DNA from: Eleginops maclovinus
Lineage: Eukaryota > Chordata > Actinopteri > Perciformes > Eleginopidae
NCBI RefSeq assembly: GCF_036324505.1
Contig: NC_086354.1
Coordinates: forward strand, 20,584,707-20,648,706
DNA: 64,000 bases
Direction of reading: 5' to 3'
A program made the position numbers and the translations under genes. The notes under the pieces were generated by a model, which searched no databases, was not told the origin of the DNA, and was given only the letters and a program-made list of their open reading frames with translations. Shown here in pieces: positions 1 to 54,818 of the stretch; the first letter of the stretch is position 1; each line of letters opens with the position of its first letter.

Positions 1-1355
1 AACTGCACTTATATATAAGTTAATGGTAGAAAAAATGAAGTACATTTAGCTTTGAGTGACACAATAATGCATCAACAATCATAATGCAGTTATTTGATAT
101 ATGAAGCAGATACATGTGCACTTTACTTAGGAAGATTTTGAATGCAGGACATACAATGTAGCATCACTTCTTATACTGAGTACTTCTTCTACCTTTGACG
201 CTGCAGCCGGTGGTGATGAACAGAGGGCATCACTGCAGAGTGCCGACTCAGCTGGGATACACTGAGTGCATACATATGCCTAACAAGTCGATACACTGCA
301 GCTGTATCACTGTTTTAAAGGGCAGCGAACTGTCTACCAGCAGATTGTATCTTATAACACACAACATGCAATCATAACGTTTGGTGCAATAAAAGCCACT
401 ACTTTTCTTTAACCTTGAGTATGATGCGATGAGTCTACTTTGAAATCAATCCAAAATGTCCAAGGCTCATGGTGTGAATTTAATAAAGCATAAAAGAGAA
501 TGTTAAATCAAAAGAGTTAAATGAATAAATAATGAAATACGGATCAGTGGTTGAGGGAAGTGATATTAAGTGTGAGTGAAGTGAAATTGTGTTCAGCTTT
601 AAAACAGTGACTGTGGCTGGAGTGTCACTGGGCGTGCTGGACTGAGCGGCCTTCAGGTCATAACACAATCAGAATATTTTAGCCCTAGTGGTTTGAAATC
701 AGCCAAATGTCTAGTTGATATGGCTTTGTATAATTAGTTTGACAAGTATGAAGTGTGAGAAGGCAACTTATGGCATAACATACCTTTCAAAAGATACTTC
801 ACATGAGAATAAAGAAAGGGAGATTGGATAGACTTGATTTTCTTCTGTGAAGTATTGAGGGACTTTTTCATGTTTTTTCTCTAGTAAACAAACTATAAAG
901 TAAAACGTCTCAGAAATAACATGTACCTGTAAATTATATACATTTCTTCACTGTATACAACGTTTTTCTACCCATAGTGACTGCATCTCAGGCTAACAGA
1001 CGCTCCGAAAACAAACCCCGGAAGCGCCTGAGAATAATGTATTAACTGTAATGCATTTTAGCTGTGGCAACTTTCGAAATGGGTGACTATGGCATGACTA
1101 TAGATTATATTCATTCGTACATTTTGCTGTATAAAAAGTGTAATAAAATAAATAAAATGACATGCTTTTAGAGCCCTGCAGGGCTGCAACAGTTCACCAT
1201 GGGAAGGAAAACACATTTTGTTCTACAGAAACCAAACCTTTAAACGATTATATCATAGAGTTTACAGAAAGGCCGGTGTATGGGGCTCGTGGGGGAGCCG
1301 GTGTTAACTCAGTCCCACAGGTGAAAGGGAGATGGAAGAGGGGGGAGGCACTGAC
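1..1355. other. MTCL1 intron downstream of exon 6 (partial)
   Basis: This is AT-rich intronic sequence. I translated the minus strand looking for the next MTCL1 coiled-coil exon and did not find one, so it should lie left of the window. No repeat family was recognised. Confidence 0.5.
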
Positions 1356-38745
<37,390 letters not shown>

Positions 38746-39188
38746 TATACACCGAAACGATCAATCCACAGCACCGCGGAAAACCTCTGACATGCGACAG
38801 CAGAAAGACACCCAGGTTGCTCTACCTTCTTCCTCCTTGTGCGCATCCTGCAATGTGCTGGACGTTGTTTTATTTTTTTTCTTTACTCCATCTCGTTAGC
38901 ATTCACCAGGTTGTCATTTGTAGTCCTTGGAGGAAACGCTGCAACAAGAAAATGGGATTACTGGGACGGAGGTGGATGAGAGACAGGTTGCAGACTTAGA
39001 GAGAAAATAGTGTTTGCAGTCACATCTCTTCTTCTTCCTCCTCCACAGATCGGGTCTCCATCGTTGTGTTACTGTGCTGTGAGTGCTGGGCCCCCCGTCT
39101 CTCGTACCCCTTCACACTCCCTCCTATCTGACATGTAAAATCTGCAATCGCTGCGGTGTGAGGATCGACGCCCGTGATTTTCTGCGGA

Positions 39189-39198
39189 GCGCATGCGC
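39189..39198. promoter_or_regulatory. NRF1-like palindrome upstream of MTCL1
   Basis: The palindrome gcgcatgcgc lies about 445 bp upstream of the MTCL1 start codon in a GC-richer stretch. A second partial match, gtgcgcatgccc, lies at 39261-39272. NRF1 sites of this form are common in vertebrate CpG promoters. This is inferred from the motif alone. Confidence 0.4.
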
Positions 39199-41589
39199 TG
39201 CTACCCAAGCACACCCCTTGGTTTTCTGTGGGACCAGGCGGGACAAGGTCTGCACGCTTTGGTGCGCATGCCCTAATGACATGCACTCTATTGGCTATTA
39301 TTGAACACCTTCACAGGGGGTGGAAAGATGGATTAAGGAGCCACACTCACCTCTTCCTGTGGGAAATCCTACACTTAAAACGTCTTAAAAAAGCTCCTTG
39401 AATCAACTAAATTATCCCTTAGACTCCAATCGAAAATATCTTACAGTAAAACACTTCTGCAGCATCTTGGTACTTGTAAAATGTGTTCCTGAAATCCACA
39501 CAAGCGTCCTTGAGACACCACACATTTCACTTCATGGAGAGACACACAGTCACAGAAAATAAATGGCATAATCTGGTAATAAATATAGATATCTTTAATT
39601 GCATTTTTCATTAGTTCCAAGAATGCCATGAGTTATAAATACCACATATCTGCTTTAAACATGCCAAAACTTTTCAAAGACTTATAACATGTTTTTAATA
39701 CAAAGTACAGTCTTTCCATCTTAAAAGGATACACATTTCAAATTAAAAGCATTTCTTCAAATGTATATCTAAAACACTGAGTAGTATAAGGCTTGGCTAT
39801 TAAAAACGAAGACCACAGGGTTAGTGCCAAATGCTGAAGTCACAAAGGGGGCAAATTAAAGGTTTTATTCCACAAAACAAAACCAAAAGAAGTGATGACA
39901 ATTGCAAAGTGACAAATCATTTGTATGTATGCCGGCTGGGGTTAGGGTTTATTTTGTTGGTATGAAACTGTTGATTTATTAGGATACATAATGTGCCACT
40001 GAAGCCCACATAAGCTTGACTTTAATTTTTAGAAATCAACAAAATAATCAAAAGAACCAACGCCAAGTCAGTTTCGGTCATTTAAATCCGGTCCTTTGAA
40101 TGGGCTCGTCGTCCCTCACCTTCAGACTGTCCTCAGGCTTTCACTTCCTCATAGAAAACAGGACTAAGTGCTACAATATTGCATTCATTTTCAAAAGACG
40201 GAAGAGTTCAAATGTCTACTTATCTCTACGAAAACAGGAAGGCTGACCATGCATAGCCTTGTTTCTTTTAAAATGAACGAATAATGGGAAACGCCCATAC
40301 TGGTGCGTAACAAACTTCCAAATCATAAATTAAAAACATCTGACCTCTTCTTAAAAACAACGTCCCCTTTCAAGCAGGATACTTGAAGATGTCTCCGTAT
40401 AAGTGTGTTGTGAAATTCGAATCACATCAACACTAGAAGCCTGTCAAAATGTGCAGATATGAGCCATCAAAGTTTCCTGAGTCCTTCAATTACTAAACAA
40501 ACATTCCAACACTTATTACACCCAGAAAAGGGAGACTCAAACGATCTTCTATAATCTGTATCTTGAGTTCAGAGGAAAAATAAAACACTTGGCAATATTA
40601 GTAACAAAACAAAGGCTAAAACCATGTTTGTGTCTACTAGCTTTACTGTTCCTACTCCCTCTAACAAGCCAGTTACACACATGGAGAATGCCCCTATAAA
40701 AACACCAATCCCTCAAAGACTACATTACCCATCTTTCCTTGCATACTCCATCCCACTTTATCAGTGTAGAGGAGTTCAGATCAGAATGACCACTACCAAA
40801 GGCAAAATCCATCTTTACTAAACTACAAGTTGTGCACTTATTTTTTTCTGCATGTGGTCTTAGCTAAGATGGACTGTAGTGCAAAACAATTTATACAAAT
40901 GTGAAATGAGCCGTTCCAGCCACTTTAACACTTTTAAGGCAAAAAGGAATATGAACTGATATGATCCACCGCCACACAACCACCTACTGCTGGCCACAAC
41001 AATCTGCAGCCTGTCCAGTCATTACAGCAACACGCCATATTTACATCATGTGCTTTTGTTTACCTCAAGTCATCTTGTTACTTGGTAATTAAAAACGTTT
41101 AGTGACAGTACAAAAGGACTGTACTTAACCCCAGAACATAAAACTAAGATGTAGAGATCCAAGATATCCCTTTTCTGTTAGCTAGATGATGCAGAGATAC
41201 CAGACCTTCTGGGCAACTTAGGCAAATTTAGTGTACACTATATGTAATGAGTAACAGGAAGCTGTAAGGCCCTCAATCATCACCCTCTTGTAAAATGTGC
41301 AACTGCTACCAGAGGGCTCTCTACCTCCAAGGAACCTGCGGGGAACAGCTAGCGGTCCGAGGAATGAGGTAGTCTGGGTCAAGTGTAGACAGAAGGGGGT
41401 GGTAGTAAATAGGTTGCCTAATTGTTAGTGTACGAAACAGGAGAAGAGAATATAATAGCGTTTGTTGAGAGAGGAGTCCATGCTTCTTACATCAGCAATC
41501 AATCATTTCTAACTGCTGCTGTCTGCTGCCCCCTGGTGGCCAGGTTGGTACTCTGCGTGTGTGTGGTTTGTGTAGTGTAGTGTAGTGTA

Positions 41590-41592
41590 GTG

Positions 41593-41691
<99 letters not shown>

Positions 41692-41700
41692 CGTGCGTGC
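41590..41700. repeat. (TG)n / (CA)n microsatellite in the RAB12 3' UTR
   Basis: About 48 dinucleotide units, bordered by tgtag units (41573-41597) and tgcg units (41688-41699). It starts 28 bp past the RAB12 stop codon, so the mRNA reads it as a long CA repeat at the very start of the 3' UTR. Confidence 0.95.
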
Positions 41701-41727
41701 ACAGGATGGGGGACCACTCTGACTCTC

Positions 41728-46293
<4,566 letters not shown>

Positions 46294-46465
46294 CACTTAT
46301 TCCACATTTGTAACTACAGGGAATAAACAAACAAACACTCCTGACTATCATACGACGGAAAAAATGTTGCTATTTCCAACTTTCTTTTGTTTTAGAAGAA
46401 GTTTGTGAAAGTTTGTCTCTCGCGGACAGTTGTTGTTGTTCAGCCATCAGAGATCGCAACCGTCA

Positions 46466-46473
46466 TGACGTCA
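46466..46473. promoter_or_regulatory. Consensus CRE upstream of RAB12
   Basis: A perfect palindromic TGACGTCA (within cgtcatgacgtcattg) lies about 175 bp upstream of the RAB12 start codon. This is the CREB/ATF consensus. A core-promoter role is inferred from its position. Confidence 0.55.
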
Positions 46474-46491
46474 TTGATCACAGTACACCAC

Positions 46492-46499
46492 ACTTCCGG
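46492..46499. promoter_or_regulatory. ETS-type site upstream of RAB12
   Basis: ACTTCCGG (ETS/GABP core in reverse) lies 19 bp from the CRE, followed by gttccgccgctcc. CRE plus ETS pairs are usual in TATA-less housekeeping promoters. Confidence 0.4.
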
Positions 46500-47779
46500 T
46501 TCCGCCGCTCCTCTACAGGCGTCTAACTTATTATTTTATGATGTAATAATTATTTGTTTTTGAAGTTCTGAGAACAAATGTTATGATAAGCCAGTAAGCA
46601 CGAAACCCCCGCAGTGTAAAACTCCTGAAAGTGACCTATACACGATGTTCAATTATGTAGAGTTTAATTAGTGGGGTAAGTCTATTGATTCATTTTTAAA
46701 CAGTGTTGAGAAAAAAGGTTGGGATGTGATAAAAACTTTTAAACTAATTTCAGTTCCGAGTTTTTTCCCCTCTGAATTCTGAGATTTTCAAAAATGTCCC
46801 AGTTTGCCAAAAATGTCCCAGTTTGGGATAAATAAAGTACTTCTGATTCTGATAAAGTCAGAACTTTGTCATGTGGCCCTAATGAGCTTCCGTAGATGAG
46901 AAGTGAAAACCATGTAATTAAACAAAGAAGACCTGAACTCTAATCAGTGTGCACAACAATAAAAGGATTTTGTAACCATTGTTTCCAAGTGTTATGAACT
47001 TCTTCGATTCTGCTCTGACAATTGTAAAGGTATGCCCATTGTTTATTCTAGTGTTTAACCTGTTTGACCTATGTCTGAAATGATGCACGTTGAGGGCTGT
47101 TTAATAACTAGTACGATTTAGTCAGATTTTGCCATTATTTAGTGAGATTTTTCGAGAGAGTAAGACAGCAGGCCCATATTCTTACAGCAGTGCTCAAGAG
47201 AGACACGGTCAAAACGAAAAAAAAGAGTAAGTACAAACATATTTAAATAATTAAAATACTTATAAATTGAGCTCCACTGGCAAAACAATGGAATTAGAAA
47301 TAATGAAAAGTCTAAATATGAAACCATACAAATAATGGACATGTGGTGTATGTAAACTGTACACTGTGAGGGCATTATATTGGCAGTGACAGATCACATG
47401 CTGTCCACGTACGTTTACACATATTGTAAATGGGGCATAAACAACTGTAAAATCATAATCTAGAGTGGGAGTTGTTGAGAGTTGGGTGTTACAGACCTAT
47501 TTAAACAGTAGGATGAATTAAATGGCTGTGCTTCTGTTTTAAATGTTCCTATTATTTTATTTTTTATACATTTATTTTTGTTTATTTTTTCACCTGCAGT
47601 TGTTCACCTAACATGGTTTAGATGGCTGCTATGTCGTGCTTTATTCTGTCACACAGAAAATAACTCAAATGGGTCAAGCATTTGTATTTCTTTAACCAAC
47701 AAACAAATCACAGCAGCGAGTGTTTTCGCTTTCCTGCTGCATTGTGTCCTCTGCGGCACCCGTAGTCTGCGACATTGGA

Positions 47780-47794
47780 TGACGTTCGTGACGT
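47780..47794. promoter_or_regulatory. Two TGACGT half-CREs upstream of NAPG
   Basis: TGACGT occurs at 47780-47785 and again at 47789-47794, about 100 bp upstream of the NAPG start codon and just before the GC-rich word tgcggccgaag. An ATF/CREB-type promoter element is inferred. Confidence 0.35.
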
Positions 47795-47892
47795 TGCGGC
47801 CGAAGAGGAGTTCCTGTTAATCCAAACAGCGACGGTACAACATCGCTCTTTATCCATAACAATTCGCTAAACCTCTTCGTGTTAACGACAGC

Positions 47893-50800
47893 ATGGCTGC
47901 TCAGAAGATAAACGAAGCTCATGAGCATATAGCTAAAGCTGAAAAATGGTGAGTTACGATGAATAATCTGGTTTATCTCATTTACAGGAAACAGCCGTTT
48001 GTTTTTACTATTGATGTTAGCTTTCAGTAAAGGCCACTGGCATTTTCACCAGGGGGTTATGCGGCATAAATGGACTCAATTTTGCATCGTCACGTCATTA
48101 TAGGTCGTTTTAATATACAATAAATAAGCTGCAAGTATGTCTTCTTCTTTAATTGTCAATACACTGAAAATGTAGCTAAATCTGCTGTGATTCAGGTGTT
48201 AATATTTAGATGGGGTCATCCCTGTATTCCCATGGTCCATGTTATTGATTTACACATTGTTAGAAATGAGTGATGTCTTCGCAGTTCAAATAGCAACAAA
48301 TGAATTGAGATGTATTTATGCAGCTTAAATGGTAACAATCTGATAGGTCATTCTGCGATATAAAGGAAAACATACACATATCTTGGCTCATATTTATGTG
48401 CATAGGTTTCATGCAGTATAGGCTGTAAACTGGGGGTGGATCATTTCAATATTTTACATTCCAACATTCATATCTTTTATTAATATGTCATATTAATAGG
48501 ATATTAAGCTGCTGGGGAACAGAGGACTCTGTGATCCTCAGTTCCTAATATTTCCTATTGTCATGTTTTTGTAGCCTAAAGACAAGCCTGACTAAGTGGA
48601 AGCCTGATTTTGACAGTGCTGCGTCAGAATATGCCAAAGCAGGTAAAAATCAATGTTATTTCTTTATTTATGGCTACCATTTATACCACATATCCCACAT
48701 TTGTACCACCAGCTGTATTAATATGTGACTCTTTTTGTATAGCTGTGTGCTTCAAGAATGCAAAGCAGTATGAACAAGCAAAGGATGCTTACTTGAAGGA
48801 AGCAGAATATCAAACAGAAAACAAGACGTATCCTCTCTGAACTCTGATCACTGTTTCATGACATTGCACTTTTGTCTGTATTGTTATTTCCTTGACTTTT
48901 TACTACAGGCTGTTTCATGCTGCAAAGTAAGTATCATGTTTTATGACCCAATTATTACTCTAAGCCAACCGCAAACCTTAGAAACAAAACTCTTATTTTT
49001 TTCAAATTGTCCTTCTTTTCCTCAGGGCTATTGAGCAGGCAGGTATGATGATGAAGGTAGGTGCAGATTTAACACTGAACTCTTTGGCACGTAGACGTAG
49101 GTACATCGTCTGCGGCAGAATTGTAACTCTGCTGTGTTTGCATTGCATCAGGAGCAAAAGAAGATGCCGGAGGCCATCGATTTGATAGAGAAAGCCTGCA
49201 TGATGTACATGGAGAACGGGACTCCTGACACCGCTGCCATGGCTCTGGACCGCGCTGGAAAGTAAAAAATATCCCTTTATTTTTTAATAAACTTAAGGGA
49301 TTTGATGTTTAACATTAGATTTAACGTCTTCTGTCTGTATGCATTACATGCTTTAGCTTTCTTCTAAACATTTTCTTGTATTCACCAGACTGATTGAGCC
49401 TATAAATCTAGAGAAAGCTGTGGACCTGTATCAGAAGGCAGCTGGCGTGTTTGAGGTAAGCTTCCAACCAAAGCTGAATGATGTTGTTGTTTTAATTTTT
49501 GTCCCGATCATATTCATCCATGTGTCCTCTCTCTGTAGAATGAGGACCGCCTGCGTCAGGCAGTCGAGCTGCTGGGGAAAGCCTCCAGACTTCTGGTCAG
49601 GTTAAGAAGGTAAACAGATAAAGATTTATATGGAAGGACAGTGATGATAGCGCTGCCAAATTGTAGGTGGTATATACTTTGATGCAACACATTATCAGTT
49701 ATCCTGTTTTAGCAAATGCTCCTCAATTTCCCTCGGGATAAATAAAGCTTCTTGAATCTTGAATCTACTGGACAAAGTGATGGACTAATCCACTAACCTT
49801 TTATTCCCAAAAATCCCTGAGATCCATCCCATAAATAAAGGCTTACAAGCTGATTGAAATGTATTTAAATATTCACCTACAACTATGAATAATCTTAAAC
49901 AGTACCTGCTCTTTATTCTTCACAATGTCTTCATTTTTCTGACCAGGTTGGATGAGGCGTCCGTCGCTCTGCAAAAGGAAAAGAACATGTACAAAGAGAT
50001 TGAGAACTTCCCCATGTGCTTCAAGGTGGGTTACGATGCTAATCTTATCTAATTATCTCCTAGCAACTTAATCAAGCTTTATTTACTACCACTAGAATAC
50101 ATTTACCAGATGGGCAAATACGATCAATATATCCCAGCAGTGTAAACACAGCACTGTGTCCGTATTAAATACACATATTGAATAAATGTAACGTAGTAAG
50201 AGAGTAAACTTATATGTTGCTGTGCGGTTTTCATTCTTCAGAAAACAACTGCTCAAGTGCTGATTCATCTTCATAGAGGGGACTATGTAGCAGCTGATAA
50301 GTGTGTCAGAGAAAGTTACAGGTATGTTTAAAAAAAAAAATCACATTACTGCTTTGTTTACCCTGGACATTACCTCACGTTCATGGTGTAACATCTAAAA
50401 CCTGAGGGTCTTTACATGATGTGTTTCTTGGGTCTCCACCAGTCTGCCCGGTTACAGTGGGAGTGAGGACTCTGTCGCTATGGAGACGCTACTGCAGGGC
50501 TACGACGAGCAGGACGAGGATCAGGTCTACCGCGTGTGCAACTCGCCTCTACTGAAATACATGGACAATGACGTGAGTACTGGTGATACACATTACTTAA
50601 TAAGGGGGCTGAGTTTTCTGTGTGTATAGTCAAAAATGGACTTGGAGATTCTGAACGGATCCAGAGTTTATGATTGTAATTTCTCCTTATCCTGCTTTGT
50701 TCATTGTCAGTTGGATGGTAAAATGTTTGACTTCAGTTAATCCCCTGTGGTTCTCATCCTTGCAGCTAAGACACTTTCTTCCTTTTCACACAAAAGTCAG

Positions 50801-51436
50801 ATTTCACAAGGAACCTATAAATACAAATGGTATAATGAGATGCTGTTCTTCCTGTGGAAAAAACCGAGAGATCCACTGTAAGATACAAAGTCATCTTTCC
50901 GGACTAGATTTAAATTACAGGAGGACCAGAAACTCTGCTGTAAAACAGACAGTAATTGCGGCTAACGATGTTTGTCTAATTGTATGTAAACAGTCCATAT
51001 GAGCTATATAGTCAGACACGCTTGTCAATATACTAAACATGGCTGGCCATTGATGGAATTCTCATTTCCTGTGTCCCTAAGTGAAATTGATTTTGATCCA
51101 GTATGAACAAGGCTTTAAATATGATTTATTAAGGGTTAAACACTCAAACACATCATAATCTGCTTCATCAGGACTAATGACTTTCTAAAGTTTGTAATTT
51201 AAACTCTGACTTCTGCAGAAAATGCGTCATGAAGCTTATTGAGAAAATACATTTTCAGGATCTGATATCTGATGACTCATTTTTTATCCTCACAGTACGC
51301 CAAGCTGGCCATTTCCCTGAGGGTTCCCGGAGGCGGGGGAAAGAAGAAGAAGGCTGCCGCTGCGCCACAAGGCGGCGCTAGTGGAGCACCAGCAGCCGCT
51401 GATGATGAGGATGATTATGAGGGAGGGCTGTGTTAA
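47893..51436 (+). CDS. napg: NAPG, gamma-soluble NSF attachment protein, complete (12 exons, 311 aa)
   Basis: Exons are 47893-47948, 48575-48642, 48743-48827, 48909-48926, 49026-49056, 49152-49261, 49389-49455, 49539-49609, 49947-50025, 50242-50321, 50443-50572 and 51296-51436. All introns are GT/AG and phases close. The protein starts MAAQKINEAHEHIAKAEK. It is made of the helical TPR-like repeats of the SNAP family, with EQAGMMMKEQKKMPEAIDLI, the AVELLGKASRLLVR helix and YMDNDYAKLAISL near the C-terminus. A Lys-rich patch (GGGGKKKKAAAA) and an acidic tail ending EGGLC follow. Known role: gamma-SNAP binds SNARE complexes and recruits NSF for their disassembly in endosomal traffic. Length is one residue short of human. 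A full-length SNAP fold and no frame breaks make this secure. Confidence 0.97.
48909..48926 (+). CDS. napg: NAPG exon 4 (18-nt microexon)
   Basis: The sequence between ttactacag and gtaagt is only 18 nt. With the flanking split codons it encodes T-LFHAAK, which fits the conserved LFHAAKAxEQAGMM block of gamma-SNAP. The frame cannot be closed between exons 3 and 5 without it. Confidence 0.9.
50573..51295. other. NAPG intron 11
   Basis: This 723-bp intron holds no recognised repeat or exon. The other NAPG introns longer than 300 bp (47949-48574 and 49610-49946) are also plain, except that the latter carries a retroposon-like tail (cctcgggataaataaagctt followed by ttgaatcttgaatc) at 49722-49768. 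Confidence 0.6.
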
Positions 51437-52001
51437 CCTCCAGAGTGCCCGACTCTACCGTGTACCCTCTGCGAGTTAAAAACCTTGACAAATTCTCCAG
51501 CTCTTAAGGCCAAGTATGTGGCTGTTTAATCTTTATTGTGCAAAAAATAAGAAAGAAATTATTTAAAAACAACCGTTACAGTCGGTGTTGCAAAGAGTCC
51601 ACCCGAGTTTAAGCAGCCTTTTTAAAATGTCTTTGAGGTGGATCCTCTGTGTAATGCAAACTCTTCAATGTTCAATAATGCCTGTCGTATGTAAATGTTA
51701 TTATTTCTTGTCTCTGTGACGCTGTACATTCTGCGTTATTGTTTGTGAGTAGTCTTAAGATTGATATAGGTATATTACAAATCAGAAATACTCTAAATAT
51801 CTTGATCAGTGTATAGGTGTTTATTTGTACAGAGTTAAATTATTCAGTATTGGCTGCAGCCTGTGGAAAATGTAACTGGAACAATATGCAATCAGTTTGT
51901 TAATGCATGTTTGGAATAATGCAATAGTTCATAATCAAAATCAAATGTATTCATTGGTCAATATCAAGGCTTAAACATGGATTGACACTATAGTCTTCAG
52001 C

Positions 52002-52007
52002 AATAAA
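52002..52007 (+). terminator. napg: Probable NAPG polyadenylation signal
   Basis: Consensus AATAAA (gcaataaagct) about 565 nt after the stop codon, following continuous AU-rich UTR-like sequence. Confidence 0.5.
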
Positions 52008-53414
52008 GCTTATTCAAGAGAATTAAAGGAAAGAGTAGAATTCCTGACGGCGCAGCTCATAGCCAATTGTTGAAAGGTGTTGTTTTGAAGGTGTGTGTGT
52101 TTTTGTCCACCTTAATCCTAAAAATAGTCTTGGCTCCGTCTTTATTTTCAATCTTTCACAGCACAATGCTCCAATTAAAGCACCTAAAACATGACAAAAG
52201 GACACTGCAGTGATGTTTTCAATGCATTTTTCCTCATATATGTCCCCTTTAAGGCTGCATTTGTGTTTTTGTGAGTTATCTTATTACTAATTCCTTAAAT
52301 GTGAGAAGCCTTTAATTAGGGATCATATAATTCACATGCCAGCCAAATTTATTCTGATACCAAAAGGTGATAAAGGGACTGTTTACATTTTTTATTTATG
52401 CTGTGGCCCACTTCTTGTATATTCCTGAAAAGCATATCTCCAAACTTCACACATGCATCAATAAACATTTCCATTGTGTGGTATTTTATGGTCTCTGTGC
52501 ATTTTCTTAAACGAGTTAGCAGAACGATTTTCCACATCAGTGAGACTCACAGCGGCTGCAGATGTCTGGCCTCCGACAGACATGCAATGATTGTGTCGCT
52601 TCATAAAACCTATTTATCTTTAATGAGGCTAATGCTCTCTCCCAATATTTAATGCATAATTATACTGTTATTCTGATGATCTGAGATGCATCTGTGCATT
52701 AAAAACAATCTCCACTGGACTTGGGTTTACATAAACCTTACAATCTGGGGAAATGAAAATAAACTACTCCTTGATTTTGTGTTTTACCCAAACTGTACCT
52801 TAAAGTCACTCAGTATACCACTGCTGATTTGTACAGATACATTTAGAGCTGATGATTCTTTTCTTGAAAGGGAACCATGTATTATACAAAATTAGAAACA
52901 TAAATTCAAATGTGAACTTACTGAGCAATCGACAAAGCCTCACACACAAGTGAGATGAAGAGCGGGTCTTTAGCTTAGTCTCCAGTAAACCAATCACTGA
53001 TAGTTGATTCAAAACGTACTCACCATTGATTGTGCCAATGTTGCCACAGACGTCCCGTTCAGTTCTCAATCCCCATATTGCTATGTCTTAGATTTACAGC
53101 GATATACAAAGACTGAACAGAAATTATTGTAAATTAAAAGGCTTTGAGATAATTACTTTTGAGTTGATGCAGGTGTTCTAACAAGAAATGTGGCTTTAAA
53201 CCACATCAAAAGTACTTTGAAATGGATTTAACGCCATTAAAGTCTATCAAACACAACGTTACTTAGTTTTAATATCATGGATTTTCCCAGGTTTTAAAAT
53301 TAAGGGAAGCCTTTTCTATAAATGTCAGTAAACATTGTGTCGATGCACATACTCGCAGTCCTTTCGCACAAGCAAACAGCATCTGAATTCAAAACTCGAC
53401 ACCTTTCCAGATGT

Positions 53415-53420
53415 TTTATT
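53415..53420 (-). terminator. piezo2: Candidate PIEZO2 polyadenylation signal
   Basis: Minus-strand AATAAA about 1.4 kb past the stop codon. Other AATAAA words exist further left, so this is one candidate among several. Confidence 0.25.
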
Positions 53421-54818
53421 CGCAGATCTTTGGACCTCTATCATACCTTAACATCGCTTTAAACACACGGGTACATTTTCACATTTCATTCCACCTCGAC
53501 CTGTCCCCCGGTAACTTGTATGTATGTACATGTAATGAAAATTAGTCATGGCAATAATGAAGTTTTTCTATCATGCTACAATGTCCTCTAATGCATAGTT
53601 TGGACCAAAGGGCTTCGTGTCTCAGCCCTTCACGTGAGGAGTCTTTTTTTTTCTTCTGTTCGTGTTTTTCCTTGATGACTGAACGCGCCACAGTGTTCAT
53701 GAGTATGAATGTTTAAAAACAGCGAGAGGTTCACAAGTGTTGTGTAGGAATCTTCCACCTAATGCACGTTACCCTGATTCAGAAACAGCCCTCTGCTCGT
53801 CTCTAGTGTCGCCAACCTGTAGATGGTTCAGAACATTTAGGATTGGCAATAAATCTCTGTGAGGAAAACAATTTACTTTCTAAATACAGCCTTTAAAATG
53901 TTTCCCTGTGCAGTAAACATACTCAGTCCATCTCAACAATATCCACACTACATTTCATGCCATTTAAATACTTCTCTTCTTTTTCTACAATCTTTAAGAT
54001 CCATCAACGCCTACATATTGTAACATAAAACTCATACGATGAATATCTGTGAAACAGCTCTTCCTGAGAAAGATATGTTGATAACAGTTCTTATCACACA
54101 AACAAAATAAGGCAATTAAACATTGTCTGATAATGTTTCGCAATGCTTTGTGTCTTTCAGGAGGCTCCCGTGTGGCCTCTGACCTTTAACTAAATAAAAA
54201 AAAGGTCTTAATGTTCATGTTTCTTAGTCAGACCCGGCCCTTTTTCTCTTCGTCCACGTCCTTCAAAATCTTGGAGGAACTCAATATTGCACAGTCCCAC
54301 AGTCCAAGCGTTTCAGTTGGGAGAAGATATGAGATTGTGCTCATGTGGTCACTATTGTGCATTTGTAAATGGGAAGCCCTTAAAGATTAATGCAGCCAGT
54401 TTCTCTCCGCCTACTGTGCGACTGTGAAAATGTTGAGGCAGGCATGAAGAGCGATGAGGGTAATTTGTGTTTAAAAACCTTTATATTAGCTTTAAGATTT
54501 TTTATAACTTAGGAAAATTGTATTAAAAGAGTTCTCCGTCTCCAACCGGCTGTTCATTATATCCTCTGGATGCCAAACAGAGCCAGAGATAAATACAGCA
54601 CCGGCAAATCTGTCCTCAATAATTTTTTAGCGGTAACTTGTATATAATACTAGTTTAGAACCCAAACAAGTGTTTTAGTGTGGAGCCAAAACTGTATTTC
54701 AGCCGTAGGAGCTCAGTGGAAGAGGACAGGGTTGGTCCTTGGCTGACTTTGAGCTCCCTCAGAAGGCGAAAATAGCTGCTCACGTAAACTTCATCCATTA
54801 ACGTCCCCTCGCTGAGAT

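Larger units (their letters stand above)
38746..41727. other. MTCL1 promoter/5' UTR and RAB12 3' UTR interval
   Basis: The right part is the presumed RAB12 3' UTR (minus strand), opening with a CA repeat. The left part (38746 to about 39300) is GC-richer and is the likely MTCL1 5' UTR and promoter. A minus-strand AATAAA at 39864-39869 (tttatt on plus) could end RAB12, but several alternatives exist. No coding region was recognised between. Confidence 0.5.
46294..47892. other. Head-to-head intergenic region of RAB12 and NAPG
   Basis: The two start codons are about 1.6 kb apart. The RAB12 end carries CRE and ETS-type sites (46466-46499). The NAPG end carries two TGACGT half-sites and a GC-rich patch just upstream of the start. 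The middle is AT-rich and includes a retroposon-like tail near 46796-46858. Confidence 0.6.
51437..54818. other. Convergent NAPG and PIEZO2 3' region
   Basis: This is AT-rich sequence between the two stop codons. The NAPG 3' UTR probably ends just after the AATAAA at 52002-52007. The PIEZO2 3' UTR probably runs leftward to a minus-strand AATAAA (tttatt at 53415-53420) or a neighbouring alternative. Nothing else coding was recognised. Confidence 0.5.
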
